From assembly GCF_000226115.1 (NCBI RefSeq), contig NC_016458.1, forward strand, positions 5,614,001 to 5,678,000: a stretch of DNA of 64,000 nucleotides, written 5' to 3'. Below, piece by piece: positions 22,901 to 37,000 of this stretch. Numbering within the stretch: the stretch's first letter is position 1; each line of letters begins with the position of its first letter. The stretch comes from Thermothielavioides terrestris NRRL 8126. Lineage: Eukaryota > Ascomycota > Sordariomycetes > Sordariales > Chaetomiaceae. Under the pieces are notes generated by a model that worked only from the letters and a program-made list of their open reading frames with translations, was not told the DNA's origin and searched no databases. The translations under genes were made by a program, and so were the position numbers.

Positions 22901-25900
22901 TCGGCTATTCTAATCCATGAGGGCTAATCAGGGTAAAGCGGTTGTAATAAGGAGGATATATATCGAATTAGTAGAAGAAAGATATAGCATCGATTATAGT
23001 AATAAACTTCTTACTTTGTAGGTATACGATGATGTCCAATTATAAAGGCAGAGGGTAGTTGTCGAGTACTATAACCTTGTTGAGAGTATATAAATCGATA
23101 ACTATATAGCCTTTAATTTTATTATAAAAGGTATACTAAACGACAAATACTGGGTATACGAAAGGAGTAGCCTTTGTAGCCTACTTGAAGCGCTTTTGTT
23201 AATATAGTTCGTTAAAGGTAGTGTCGAGAACTTTATAATCGCGAGCGCTTAGAGGATATTAGTAGGTACAAATCTTCTAATACTACTAGCCTTCTATAAG
23301 AGGTATTTGTATTATATCCTCTTCGTCCTAGACGACTTAGCCCTTATCCTTCTATAGATGGGGATAACGTTTAATGATATTAACAAATCGCTAAGCTAGC
23401 TTATAATCTTAGGTATATATATATACGCCCTCTAAAGTAAGTATCTTTAGTAAGTCGATAGATATCTTAAGGCCTAGAGTCGAATGCTTCTCTAGTACTA
23501 TTGGCTTATAGTTATTAGGAGGTAATTTGAGGCTAGGCTTATACCTATTAGTATAACTATCCGCCTCTAATATAGGAGGCGTATTACGCTTATTAGTAGA
23601 ATCTAGGTATATAGGCTTAGGGCTTGGATTATACCTATTGGTATAGCCTTCAATATTAGGATCCTAGATCGATTGGCGTAATGTAGGCTAGGTAGGCTAG
23701 CCTAGTGGGTACACCAATTAGTATAATATAGGTCTAGATTCGGATAAAGTAGCTAGCTAATACACTACGTCGCTATAAGGCGTCGATAGCTCTAGCGAAT
23801 CTTACGAAGATGCTAGGGTCTAGGACGAAATATCGTTTACAAGTTGTATAGAGCCTCCTAAAACGGTATAAACTAGGCTATATATATCGAATATAGTTGA
23901 TACGCTAGGGCTAGCGTACTAAATAGCGGTTTAAACTATACTAAGGCTTATAGCAATAGATAATATAGCTATTAAGGCAGTCGCTATAGTCAATACTATA
24001 AAAGCTATCTCCTAAGAATATACGATATAACCGCTATTATTAGTATCCTCGATTTGGCTAATAGGGTAGCGCTTCGGAATAGTAAGAACTCCCTTAGTTA
24101 AGTTCTTAAGAGCTACTACCTTAGGGGTCTTAGCGTTGACAACGATATTTAAAGTAGTAGGATAGCGAACGTTGAACATTATAGACCAGTCTATTGGGAA
24201 AGGCTTATATTCTATAGCAATGTATACTTCCTACTTAGGCTATAAGGTAATAACGTATATAGTCTTGACCTTATATATATAGGGGTATATCTAAGTATAT
24301 ATAGCGAAGGGTATATCGAATCCTCCTAAGATACTATATAGGCTAGCGATTTTTATACTATAATCGATAGAGGCCTAATATAGATCTAGGAAGTTGGCTT
24401 CTAATAGAAGGTTGGTAGGCAGCTTATCTACTACCTAGATGGACTAAGTGAATTTAAGGAGTGCTAGGCCAATGGCTATAACGCCTAGTAGGTAAATGAT
24501 AAAGGTCGCCTACTAGGTAGACAAAGTCTTTCCAATACTATAAATTTGGCTATTATAGCGCTTAATCGAATGTTCAAAGGTATTTAGGAAGGTCTTGTCG
24601 ACGATTGAATAGCTAGTACCTAGATCGAGGCAAACTTCTAGGTCTTTGTAGTCGGGCTAAGTATAGGCCTTGATATGTAAATAGGTATAGGCGCTATATA
24701 GGCTATCGATACTTAGATCGGCTACTTCGGGGGCCTCTTATACTTCTAGGTCGATAACGAAGTCTATAGCTAGACCAGAGCCTTTGGCAAATAGGATATC
24801 ATCCTCTAAGGCGTCTTTAGCGATAGCGATAATATACTCTAAACACTTGATAGTGCTAGAAGCGGCTACTAAATAGGTTTTCAAGTATTTAAAGAGCTAG
24901 TTCTAGGAATCGAACAAAGTATCGCAATATCTATAGGTTTGTTAGCCTAGGTTAGCCTAATTAGCTCGATAGTAGCGAATACTTTTAAGAACGATTGTCT
25001 TGCTATAAGTACAAATATATATATTGATAGCAAGTACTATATTAAAGGTCTAATAACATTTGTAATAGATCAGCTTTGAATTATACGCTATATAGGCGAT
25101 ATCCAACTCGTCGGTACTATCGAAAGTAGATAACTCGCAGTCAATATCAACGTCGTCGTCGACTTCTAAATCGGATAACGTCTTCGAATCAGTATCGTCG
25201 ACAAAGTATATTCGGTCTTAGGCTCGATCGTTACGCTTAGAATTATAGTTATCTAGACAATATTTGCCGCCTTGATTACGATCTCGATTATAGTGGTCAT
25301 CGTCGTAGTTCTAACAGTCGTCGCTATAGCGATCGATACGTCTAGAGAGCTTCTTATTAGACTTAATATTGCTAGAAGTAGTAGACTTACTAGTAAACGA
25401 AGATTTCTTTAACTCTAGGAACTTATTATAAGCTATAGTAACAAACGTAGGCTACACTTCTATAATCTTACGTATATAGTGTACTAGAGTATACTTCATC
25501 TTAGGCTATAGAAGAAAAGATATAATAGTCGAATCTAAACAGTTGTAGATAGTGCCTATAGCATTATACTAGTTGAAATTGTTATAATTAATCTAGCCTA
25601 CTATATATATAAAACGCAACTTCTTCTAAAAGAAGTTCATTAGGGCATTAGAGTTCTCTACGATATATCTAATAGTTAACTGTCCTCGGTTGAACTTGTC
25701 GATAGCTACTTGGCGATCTATTGTAAAACGCTCTACCAATTGATCAAAGACTATATAAAGGCCTACTTAACACTACTATAAACATTCCTATATAGTAACT
25801 TCGCTATTCTACTAGAGGAGGGCTTAGCTAGTAAGAACTATAGGCAGGAGGTATAGGATTTACTAGGCTACATCGTAGCCAGTGTTAGGGTCCTCTAGAA

Positions 25901-27750
25901 AAGTTGATAAACGCTAAATAAAGTAATAAATATTAGTAAAAATCACATTCTTACTATCTATAATGATACCTATATCATTAGGGTCCTTATAGCTAGGATT
26001 GAAAGTGCTGATATTATTACGCTTGATCTTAAAGGTAGAGATAGATCAGCTACCTCTAATACCGGTAGTATCGTAGGAATACTCTTGATAACTATAGTTC
26101 GGAGAAGGTGGGAATAGTAGATAGTTGTTTAGACGGTTATTCGGATAGTACCTACCGTCGCTATCGTCTAGGTCGCTTAGGTCGTTTAGATTATAGCCGC
26201 TAGCGCTAGGGAGCCGCCTAAGAAGCGATATAGCCTAGCGTTGGCTATCTCAAGATAGCTCGCCTTAGCAAGGGTCGCCTTAAGGCGACTCGGCCTAGTT
26301 TAGATCGCTATAAGGCGACATAGCCTAGCGCTAGCCGCCTAAGTACAAATTGTTAGGGTATATAATATAGGCTTAACGTACTAGTAGCGTATCTATGGCT
26401 AGGTTGTAGGCTATACCGATGTCGACGCCTTCTAGGGGAATAGGAAAGGCAGTCTATATATAAGATCGAGCAGGTTGGACTAGGGGAGACGTATAGAGGC
26501 TCTCTATTAGAGAGGCTGCTATTGCTACTGAGTAGTAGCTCTAAATCGAAGGGGTATATAGCTATAGCTCTATAGTCGATATAGAAGTAGCTAGTAGAGG
26601 CTCCTTAGCTAGTATAGGATTAGCTAATAGGTTCTTAGTAACTAATTAAGTAATAGCGTTATCGATTTTGCTTAGCTAATTATCTATATTATATATATAT
26701 TATATAAAGAGCTCTTCTTAATGCTAGACCTATTAGGCGACCTCGCTAATCTAAGTAGTAGCTACCTAAAGTTGTTCTATAATCTTTGGTAGGTCCTTGA
26801 AACGGTTGTAAAAGCTCGTCAACCTATCGAATATAGGTCGAATCTCAGTGACATTAGCCTAAAATTAATTGACTATAGCAATAATATCTTTAAGCAAAGC
26901 AGTATATTCGCTAACGGTCTAGCTAAGCTACTTGACAAAAGGCTGATTAATGCCGACCTTAATGTACTCTAGGAGGTTTAGAATATCTTCCACTTCCTTA
27001 GGATTGCTCTAAGTATCTTCGAAAGATAGCTTATCGCTTAGTTGAATATTATTGGGATTATCCTCTTAGCTAACGACGATATTGCGATAAGTATACTCCT
27101 AGGGAGTAGGCGGCTCTAGAGCTAGAGGGATAAAGCCCTTATACAAGGTGTATAACGTCTCCTCGATCTTCTTAGATATAATAGTATTATGTTTAGGGAG
27201 TTGCTTAGCTAGTAAAGAGGCGTGAGAATAAGTGTTATAGCTATGATCTGTTATCTTGACTATCGCTTTAGTTTAAACTATAGAAGCTAGGTCGAATAAG
27301 CGTATTATTGACTAGTTTAATCGGCTAATTAAGGTCGATTGAGGATAGTCGACGAAGGCCTACTAAAAGGTTCGTCGAAGGGCTGAAGAAGAAGAAGGCG
27401 TTCTAATCGCTATTGGCTATCGCCGCTATACGAGAAGAACTAGATAGTTAATCGGCCACTACTATCGACAATATTGTTGGCGATCGCCGCTATATAGACT
27501 AATCGATCGATGGCTAAAGATTATAATCGCTATCGATAGAACCGCTATACGATCGAGGCTCTTCGACTAAACCGTCGTTCGAAGTAGATTGAGTGCTTTC
27601 AACGCTATCGACCTCGTTAAGTTGCTACGCAAAGAAAGCGGAGGTTCAACCGGCTACTACTATCGGCAAAGCCACTACATAGACTAGTCGATTAATAACG
27701 AAAAAGAAGAAAATGATTAGGTTAATGATCTTATAGTCGTAGCTACCACT
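19959..27750 (-). pseudogene. Gypsy-2 gag-pol remnant
   Basis: Minus-strand landmarks, read through RIP stops, from 5' to 3' of the element: gag at about 27.2-25.2 kb; aspartic protease DLGTSYSIVD at about 24.6 kb; reverse transcriptase about 23.2-22.5 kb, with the YxDD box degraded to FIDN at 22797-22808; integrase core, first Asp near 21.33 kb and the GVPTTII segment near 21.14 kb; and a chromodomain (ILDYKVIYKGLKYLIKW) at about 20,320-20,395. The longest uninterrupted piece is 108 codons (22515-22841). Non-functional. Confidence 0.85.
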
Positions 27751-28000
27751 TGATATAGAGAAGTGCTATAGATGCGTAGAATAATAAGATATAGATTTAT
27801 AATGGTAGTAGATTAAAGATCTAGGCGGTAGTACGCTAAGAAATATATATCTATAGGGCAGAACACATATGTATATACCGCCTGCCCGAATGGGCCTAGC
27901 GTTGCAAAGTCTATAACGCGGGGCGTAGAGCACCCTTATCAAATCTATATACATAGACATATAAGTCATATAACCCCCCTATTCCTCCTGCCCTGTATTA
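27751..28000 (-). repeat. Gypsy-2 LTR, 5' LTR in element orientation
   Basis: Partner of 19709-19958, also 250 bp. It ends CCTGTATTA on the plus strand directly before the GCAAC duplication, after which the Copia reverse transcriptase resumes. Confidence 0.92.
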
Positions 28001-28005
28001 GCAAC

Positions 28006-29450
28006 ACTAGCTATATAATTGTTTAAAATAGTCTTCGCAATTATAATACAATTCAACTTTAAACTAAAGTAGTTCGATATAGTTAATATATTTATAAACG
28101 TAGAGATCGACAAAGATATCTTTATATAGATGCCCTAGGGCTATCGCAAGCCTAGAACAGTATTGAAGCTAAAGAGGGCGCTATATAGCTTATAGCAGTC
28201 TCCCCTTCTATAGTAGAGAGCATTTACTAGTATACTAGTGAACCTAGGCTTCTAAGCTATACTTTAGGAACCTTATATTATAACAAATAAAGGTATTATT
28301 ATCTTCTTCTATATCGATAACATCGTCCTTATATACTATAAAAAAGACTATAAATATATAGAAGAATTAATCAATAGCCTAAAGGCCTATTATAAACTTA
28401 TAAGTAGTAATAACCTATATTAGTTCCTTAGAACAGAGGTCTACTATAATTAAATAAAGTGCCTAGTATAGCTTAGCTAGATAGCGTATATCAAGAAGAT
28501 CTACTAGCTTATATAAAACAAGAAGACTAAGAAAACGCCTATAGATACAAAGGAATTGCTCCTATACCTAGAGATCGTAACTAGCAGCTTAGTAGGCCTA
28601 TACTAAAGGAAGATTAGCTCTATCCTGAATATAGCTATTAACATTTAGCTAAATGTTGCCTTTATAACATTATAGCTTATATAGTTTAATTAGAACCCTA
28701 GTCTAGAATATTATAAAGTAGCTAATAGAGTACTATATTACCTCTATAAGACGTAGTTCCTAGCGCTCTAACTAGGCAATAGCGATATCCTAATTGTAGT
28801 TAGCGATACTAGCTTCGCTAACAATAGCCTCGACTATAAGAGCTTATAAGGATACACTATTATACTATTTAATAGGCTTATTGTATAGCGCGTTAGTAAA
28901 TAGTACACTATTACTATATTAACTATAGAGGTAAAACTCCTCGCCCTAGCGTAGGTAGCTAAAGAAGGTATATTCCTATAGCGCCTATTAAAGGAGCTAT
29001 CGATTAAACTAGACGACTACCACCTTTCTATTTAGTATAATAACCGCTAGACGATTTAGCTAATTATAGCTAAAGTAGCTAACCTATAGACGAAGTTGTA
29101 GTATATAAATATCTATAACCACTAGCTATATTAGGAAGTATAGAATAAGAGGATTAAAGTAGAATATATACCTTCTAAGGAAATGTTAGTAGATAGCCTA
29201 ACGAAGGTACTAAGCCTAGAGCCTTATAAGAGGTTCGTTGCTAAATGCAACCTAATCGACATTAAATACCTAATCGAACTATATACTACCTAGGTATATA
29301 AAAAAGAATAACTAGTAGCTAAGCTAACAACTATAGCTAAGAAGAAGGTTCAGTTTACAACCTAAGCGTATAGAGTTGAGATAGATAGGCACTTAGAAGG
29401 ATCTAGGCGATAGAAGAACCTTAATACTATAGAGCAACTGAATTAGGAAG
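28006..29450 (+). pseudogene. Copia reverse transcriptase-RNase H remnant
   Basis: This is the continuation of the Copia polyprotein after Gypsy-2. The reverse transcriptase shows the conserved FVNA-like strand, the QMPQGYRKP loop and LKRALYSLQQSPLLW (TAG read as Gln or Trp). The YVDD box is degraded to YIDN at 28310-28321. RNase H lies at about 28,770-29,250 (IVVSDTSFANN, LTIEVKLLALAQ). Stops at TAG positions interrupt it repeatedly. It is interrupted before its 3' end by Gypsy-3. Confidence 0.85.
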
Positions 29451-29455
29451 ATCAC

Positions 29456-29789
29456 TGTCATAGCACGTGCGTGAACCGCTATCAAGTAGGAGCTAGCACA
29501 GTTCTAAGACGGAGTAAGTACCTAGAACCTAGAAGCTTATATCTATAATATACGATATAACGTATATACTCGGAGCCTAGGAACTGTAGCTAAAAGGGTA
29601 GGCAGTCGCCTACCGAGGTAGAGGAAGATTCTAGATCCTCTAAGGATTAGCCTCTAATTACAATAGGAGACGTATTTAGATAGTGTTGCCTTAGAAACTG
29701 TAATTACTTGCTTTAGTCACTACTATAGTACTATTGTACTTTTCTACTTTGAGGTATCTTACTAGTAGTATTTGAAGACTTCTATTATA
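29456..29789 (+). repeat. Gypsy-3 5' LTR
   Basis: This 334-bp repeat begins TGTCATAGCACGTGCG. Its partner at 43730 reads TGTTATAGTATATATA over the same bases: differences are C-to-T and G-to-A without indels, a clear RIP record. Confidence 0.92.
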
Positions 29790-32700
29790 GATTCTAATCC
29801 TTCTTCCTCTATTAGCTAAGATGCTATCTATTTATAGTACCTCGACTTAGATATCTATATCCTTGTCCTACTTATCGCTATTAGTTACTGTCAATTTGCC
29901 TATAAATCTAGTACGACTTTATAATTCTAAAATAGGGTCTCTTCCTAGCTTTCGCTACCTATCTCCTTTACCTTCTAGTGTTCTACTATAGGGAGAGACG
30001 CTCTCTATAGGGGACCTACTATAGAGGGTATAGGCCTATATTACTTAGCTTTAGGCTTTAAAGGAGCTTAAAGACTAGAAGTAGAAATTGCTTTAGTTGT
30101 TAGGAATAGGTAAGCTATCTAGTAAATAGAAGAGGAATAGTACTAGATCAATTGACAATAGTAAGGATAGAGGGTAGGATCGCTAAGCTATTAAGGTTAA
30201 GAATATTATACTATTAGAAGAGAACGTTACCTTTTAAAAACGCTAGATTTAGCTCTAAGATCTTTATCGAGCCTTTAAAGGTAACTCTAAACGCTTTAAA
30301 ATAGAAAAGAATTAGATCCTCTTTACTATCGATAAGATAGAGTAAACGCTATATACCTATTAGTATAGCTACTACAACAATCTACTAAAAGAAGAACAAA
30401 TAGTAGTAGAGTCAATATAGAAGGTCTTTAAAGACTAGACCACTTTATATATTAAAGACCTTGCTAATAGTTAGTTGGAAATCGCTAAAGCTATCGACTA
30501 GACAAAGCAATAAGAGGGCTAGAGCCCTTTGAACTTTCACTAATACCTTAATTCTTTAGAGGCTTAGACTAAGCGTTAAGACGATAAGAAATGGGCTCTT
30601 CTATTCTACTCTAAGTTGTCGTTATAGATTTAGTTGTATATCAACTAATACTTTTTTAAAAAACCTAAGACTTATAAGGCTATAGTTCGACTAGTAACTT
30701 AGAAGATTTAAAACGTTAAGTAGTACAATACTTGTTAAAGACCTTTAAAAGTCGATTAAGGATCTAGGTAGCCCTTTGATTATAAATAGTAAGGTCAAGG
30801 GCAATCTATACGTTAGGATCGTCATAGTTAGCCTTGCTCTAACGATATAGTAGAGAAAGAAAAGTAGAGCTATAACAACAAAGAGGCAAAGGATAAAAGT
30901 AATAATTCCTTTATCTATTAGACCTATAGTAAGATAGGTCATTTCTTCTACAACTACCTTAAGAAGCCTAAAGGTATAGGTAAGGTTAAAGGTATAAGAC
31001 GTCGAGGCTATAGAGGTACTCATTATACTTTAAGAACTAAGTGTAAAACAAGCCTTAGTTACTTATAAGACGATAGTAAAAAGGAGGGAAAAGCTTATAC
31101 CTAGTAGTAGACCTTAGTACTACTAGTGTACTCTTCCTATATAAGGACTAAGTTATAGAATACTTCTAAGCTACTACTACTCTATATACTAAAAAACCTT
31201 AGGAGGTTATAGTGGATTTAGATACTTATACTAAGATTAATATAGTTAGCCTTAAGTTTATAAGGTAGTATTATCTTCCTATAGTAAAGCCCTCTTTACT
31301 ATAGACTTATATAGTAGACGCTTAGGTGTCCTAGTCGTATAGAGTATTCTCTATACCCCTAGAGCTATTAGACGGAAGAGGTATAATATAGAGGCTCAAT
31401 GTCTCCTATATAGCTATTGACCGCCCTTTGATTAAAGGAGGGTTAGCTATTATTCTAGAGATACCTATAATAGTAGAAGAATATATCTTGCTATTTCTAA
31501 TAGCTAAAGAATAGTAGTTTATATCTAAGACCACTAAAGTTCGTTTTAAACGCCTAAAGCGGTTTATTAAAACATTGTACTAAAAGCCCTACGTTTATAC
31601 TCTATTTATATACTCCGATATACTATAAGCTTTGTTCCCTAAGGAGGAGGAAGACAAAGAGATATAGGCGAAACTGTCCTAAGGTAAAGACAAAATCCCT
31701 AAAGAGCTCTAAGACTTTATCGATATATTAGACTCTACTAAGACCAATATTCTACTGCTATATTGTAAGACTAATTATACTATCGAGCTATTGCTAAGTA
31801 TAACATTACTAGTAGAGCCTATTTACTTATTAGCTTAAAAGGAGTTAGATATCCTTAAGGAATACCTTTATAAAAACTTGGTAAAAGGGTATATCTAAGA
31901 ATCTTAGAGCCTAGCTATAAGCCTAGTTTTGTTTATATCTAAGAAGGATAGTACCTTTCGACTCTATATCGATTATTAAAGGCTTAATAAAATTATAAGG
32001 AAGAACCGCTATCTATTGCCTTTGATCTTAGAGATCTTAGACTATATAATTGGTACTAAGTACTTTAGTAAATTGGATATTAAAGAGGCCTACTACCAAA
32101 TCTATATTAAGGAGGGGGACAAATAGAAGATAGCCTTTTATACCTAATATAGCTTATTTAAATATTTGGTTATACCCTTTAGGTTAACCAACGCCCTAGC
32201 AACCTTCTAAAGTTATATTTATTAGGCACTAGGGCAACTTATAGACGATTTCTATATAGCTTTCCTTAATAACGTCCTAATCTTTTTAAAGGACTATAAT
32301 ACTTATATTTCCTATATTTAGCAAGTCTTTAAAAAGCTATAAGCTATATAGTTACATTGTAAGCTAAGCAAATGTCAGTTTTACCAATGTAAGGTCGAGT
32401 TCCTTAGATACTTAGTAACTTTCAAGAGAATTACTATAGATTTAACCTAAGTTTAAACTATTTAGAAATAGCTAGAGCCTACTATTTACTAAGATATTTA
32501 AATCTTCTTTAGGTTCTATAATTTTTATTAGCGGTTCATCTTTTACTATTTAGAATTAGTATTGCCTTTAACTACTCTACTAAAAGGACTAGAAAAAGGG
32601 AGGAAACTAAGATCCCTCTAATTCACTAGCGAGGAACGAACAGCTTTTAAATGACTTAAGCAAGCTTTTATAGAAGCATTAATATTATACTACTATAACC

Positions 32701-33648
32701 TATAGAGGAAGGTAACTATTAAGACCAATACCTTCGACTTTGCTATAGGAGTAGTCCTATCTTAAGAAGAAGACAATAGGACGAGACGACCTATAGCCTT
32801 TTAGTTAGCTAAGTTCTTTAGATTATTTAAGAATTATAGGATACCTAATAAGGAAATAATAGCGATTATTAAGGCCTTTAAACATTAGCGCTATTATATT
32901 AAAGGGAGTAACTTTCTAGTTATTATCTTCTCTAACTACAATAATTTATAGAGCTTTATAAAATAAATATACCTAAATAGACATTAAGCTAGGTAGTATA
33001 TATATCTTATAGGGTATAATTTTATTATTAAGTACTAGGCGAGTAAGTGAAACCTAGCCGACAAGCTATTAAGGAGACCCGACTACGAAGAAGGGTCGGC
33101 TTTAGAACGTATAGTATAGTTGCTAACTCTATAGAATAAGATAGTTAGACTCTAGTAAACGTTCATTAAAAAGAGGCTTCTATATATTTAATCTATTATA
33201 TAAATAGGTATAGGATACTAGATACCTAATAGCGTAGAGAGCTAACTATATATTAGCTCTAAGATAGCTATAAAACATTAGACAGTTACTATCTAGCTAG
33301 TAAAGTAGGGTATTTAAGAGCCCCCTAGTATAGATAAACTCAAAGAATTGCTTAGTTAGGAGTAAATTGTACTTAGAAAGGTTGTAGCTACTTATATATA
33401 AGGCGAAGCCCTATATAACTTAGCACTTTCTAAAACAATAAGAGAGTTGATCCTAGAGTTATAGAACTTAAATCTAATAATATAAAGAATTAAAGACCAC
33501 TTATAAACTCTATAGTAAAGAACTAACATTACCCCTAAATAGAAGTTGAGACCTAATAATAAGCTACTATATTAAGCTAAGCTTTATATCTCTACTAAGG
33601 AGGCTATAAAGTAAAAGCTCCTTAGACGACACTATAATGATCTCCTAG
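29790..33648 (+). pseudogene. Gypsy-3 gag-pol remnant, part 1
   Basis: Plus-strand landmarks: gag about 30.2-31.0 kb, with a degraded zinc knuckle near 30,918-30,965 (KIGHFFYNY, Cys to Tyr); protease about 31.2-31.5 kb; reverse transcriptase 31.9-32.5 kb (FISKKDSTFRLYIDY, KLDIKEAYYQI), with YxDD degraded to FLNN at 32262-32273; RNase H about 32.6-33.1 kb; and the start of the integrase zinc-binding region at about 33.58 kb (LLRRHYNDLLVG). Gypsy-4 interrupts here, and the integrase continues at 40,976. Confidence 0.83.
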
Positions 33649-33653
33649 TAGGA

Positions 33654-34039
33654 TGTTACGGCAAGGCAAAACAAGTGCTGGATGACTCGTAGCTAAATTG
33701 ATCCTCGATTGACGAAGACTTCAAATCTAAGAAGAGAGAGGAAAACTATCAATATATAGATGGAAAACTGTGCTCAAATACCTTAAGTGGTATATACAGA
33801 CAATTTGTAGTAGGGCTGCAATTTGTAGTAGGGCTACAAAGTCTGTGTGTTACAGGGTAAGACACGGTTCGCCTTATTAGCGCGTTTTTCCTTATCAGTA
33901 AGTCAACCCCTCCTTCCTAATCTAGAAGTCGACTCGAATCCTGTAAATCCACCAACTTAGGAGGTTATATAAGTATATAGTCATATAATAGGTCTATACG
34001 CAAGTTATATAATGGTGGTCAGTGTGCTATACTATTATA
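33654..34039 (-). repeat. Gypsy-4 LTR, 3' LTR in element orientation
   Basis: This 386-bp repeat begins TGTTACGGCAAGG. Compared with 40585-40970 (TGTTATAGTAAGG) it shows C/T and G/A differences only in the parts I compared. Each copy keeps some GC that the other has lost, so both were mutated independently. Confidence 0.92.
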
Positions 34040-37000
34040 TTACCCCCCCCTCGAAAAAGCGTTGTGCCTATACGACGGATGCGTTGCGGTCCTCTGCTAG
34101 CTGTTGGTAATCAGAAGGGTTGGCTTGCAAGCCCATTTTTTACGAAGTTTATACAATTGAGTTCTATAGGACTTAGAAATCTGCCCTATAGCCTACTAAG
34201 CTATATAAGATGCTATATCTAGGCTAGTAGGTATACGAGGGAGCTAGGATAAAATGTTATTCTACAACCTTATAGTAGATTTATATATACGCGCGACGTC
34301 TCCTAGATCGAGTTGGATCGCATTGTCCTTTAGGTACTAGTAGGTTATCATCTAGGTGTTTATTATCAAAGTAATCCTCTTTATAAGCTTTTAGCTATTA
34401 TAGTAATCGCCAAGGTAGTCTAGCTATATAGGGGAATTTCTTATAGAACTCCTAGAGGCGGTATAGTATATTCTTGAAATTAGTAGCGTCGTACTATTCG
34501 GGGTCCTCGCCCTAACCGATCTATTGAGCATAATACTAAAGTTTCCCTTTGAATATCTAAGAGGCAAGAATCTTTTCGACTTACTATTCTAATTCGCTAT
34601 CTACCTCAATCGGCGGCTTAGGCTAGGGCTCTTAACCTAGTAATAGGTTATTTAGTACCTTTTAGAGTCGATCTAAGGTAAATACTAGGTATATCTTCCA
34701 AGTCTTAGATAGCTTTAGCTTATAGGAATAACCTTTCTTAACAATAATCGGAAAAGGCCTAGCGACTAGGTAGTCAAGCTTATCGCTTAGTCGGTTTATC
34801 TACTAATGGCCCTTCGTAATATAGACCTCCTAACCAACTTTAAATTCTTCTAGCTACCGATATTTATCTATTTACTACTTTTAAGCTTTCTAGGCTTTCT
34901 ATATACTTTCTTTAGCGAATTAGATAATAGAATTGATTTTAAAGAGTATCTCCTATACTTTAGTGCAATTAAGCTTATCTTTAACGCTACTAAATTCTCA
35001 AGTATACTCCTACTAATTATAGGTTATCCAAGGGAGTATATTAGTCTCGACTTCGAATAGAGCAAGGCTAGTAGACGAGTAGAGTAAAATAGCTTAAGTA
35101 AAATCTATTGTAGGCAATAATTCTAATTAATTGTCTTAGAAATAGTTAACAAAGGGGCGTAGACGCTAGTCGAGGTATTGATTTATAATTTCGATCTACC
35201 TATCCGTCTAGGGGTACTCCGAAGAAGAGAGGTATAGGTTAATTCTAAGGATCTTATAGAACTCGTCCTAAAATACTAAGATAAACTAAGGGCCTTAGTC
35301 CAAAGTGATTGATTCTAGGGCTCTATAGGTATACCAAATATATTAGTAGTAGAATTATACTATCTCTTTAGCAATAGTAGTCTTATAGTAAGGGAGCGAG
35401 TAGCTATGCTTCCCTAGGCGGTCTACTACAACAAAGACTTAGTCGTAGCCCAACTTATCTTAGGGCATTGCATAGAAGTCTATAGTAACGTACTACTAAG
35501 GTCTTATAAGGACCTCTAAGGGTTTAAGGAGGCCTAGTAGCTTGTTATAAGGTATATAGGAACGTTGGCAAGTCTAGCAATTCTTAACGAACCTATCGAT
35601 ATCTCCTATTTACCTTAGCTAAAAGTATTGTCTCTGGACTAACTCTTATATCTTATTCCTATCTAGGTAGGCTATAGAGATTTAGTTATAGATCTTAGCT
35701 AATAGGTAGATTCGTAGGTAACTATCTAATAGAACTATTAGCCTCTCTCCCTTCAATAGGAGGCTACTATCGCTTAGGGTCTAGTCGGTATTATTCTAGT
35801 GGACAAGCTCCTAAAAACTCTCTAGGGCTTTGCTCTCCTAGTTCGCTTTAAGGATAGTATCTACTAGTTTATATCCTTCGAGTCGTTATAAGCGAGATAG
35901 CTCGGATTCGTCGGCTTCGATTTAATAGATTATACATTGTAAGTCGTACTTAACAGGCTCCTTAGGCGATAACTCTAGCTCCTTTAGGATCTATAGGTCT
36001 AGCTTGCTCTTAGGGAGGACCATCTAGGTATAATAAGCTTCTTAGACTTCCTTCTAGGTAGCGAGCTCCTTAGCCTTATAGGATAGGGCATCGGCAACAG
36101 CGTTCTATTTGCTAGGTCGGTAGACGATTTGAAAATCTAGGGCGGAGAGGAGCTTAGCCTATCCGGCTTATCGTATATTAAGTAGCCTCTTTTATATAAA
36201 GTATTGCAATATATAGTAGTTGAATAAGATGTTGAACCGCTACTAGAGGCTAAGTAGCATTAAGTACTATTCTTCAATAGTATATATAATAGTAAAGAGC
36301 TCTTTATTGTAGATAGGGTAATTGCTTTCTAGTCTAGACATTGTTCTTAAGAAGAATGTAATAAGGTGCTAACTATTGTTATATTTCTACTAGAAGACTC
36401 TAGCTACGACTCTACTAGATATATCGACTTTAATTTAACTCTCTCTAGTAGAATCGTAGTATTTAAGGAGTAGGGTATTGGTCATTCGCCTCTTAAGTTC
36501 TTAGAAGGCTTCCTTATACTCTTTAGTCTATTTGAATGGTTTTCCCTTAATAATTAGGCGCTATAGAGGATATATAATCCTTTTATACTTATAGACAAAT
36601 TAACAGTAAAAGTTGTAGAATCTAAAGAAGGCTTATACTTCCTATATAGTAGTAGGTCGGTCTTAAGAAACTATCGTCTTAATCTTCTTTAGGTCTACTT
36701 AGACGCCTTTAGTACTAACGATAAACCTAAGGAACTTAGTTTCAGTAGTATAGAATTTATATTTCTTAATGTCCACTTAGAGACCTACTTTATATAGCTT
36801 CTAGAGGATAAGTCGTATATATTTACAATGCTTTTCCTCGTTCTAAAAGTAGATAATTAGGTTATTGATATAGGCGGTTATAAATACGTCGAAGTATTCA
36901 AAGAACTAGGAATTGACAAATTGCTAGAAGATAGTAGGTCCATTGTATAGGCTAAACGGTAGGACCTTATAGTAGAATTGACTATATTAGGTTTAGAAGG

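Larger units (their letters stand above)
19709..28000 (-). mobile_element. Gypsy-2, RIP-degraded chromovirus-like Gypsy nested in Copia
   Basis: The element spans 8292 bp with 250-bp LTRs at 19709-19958 and 27751-28000, flanked by the perfect 5-bp duplication GCAAC (19704-19708, 28001-28005). It splits the Copia polyprotein between integrase and reverse transcriptase. Its own genes lie on the minus strand. The order protease, reverse transcriptase, RNase H, integrase, chromodomain identifies a Ty3/gypsy chromovirus. Confidence 0.93.
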
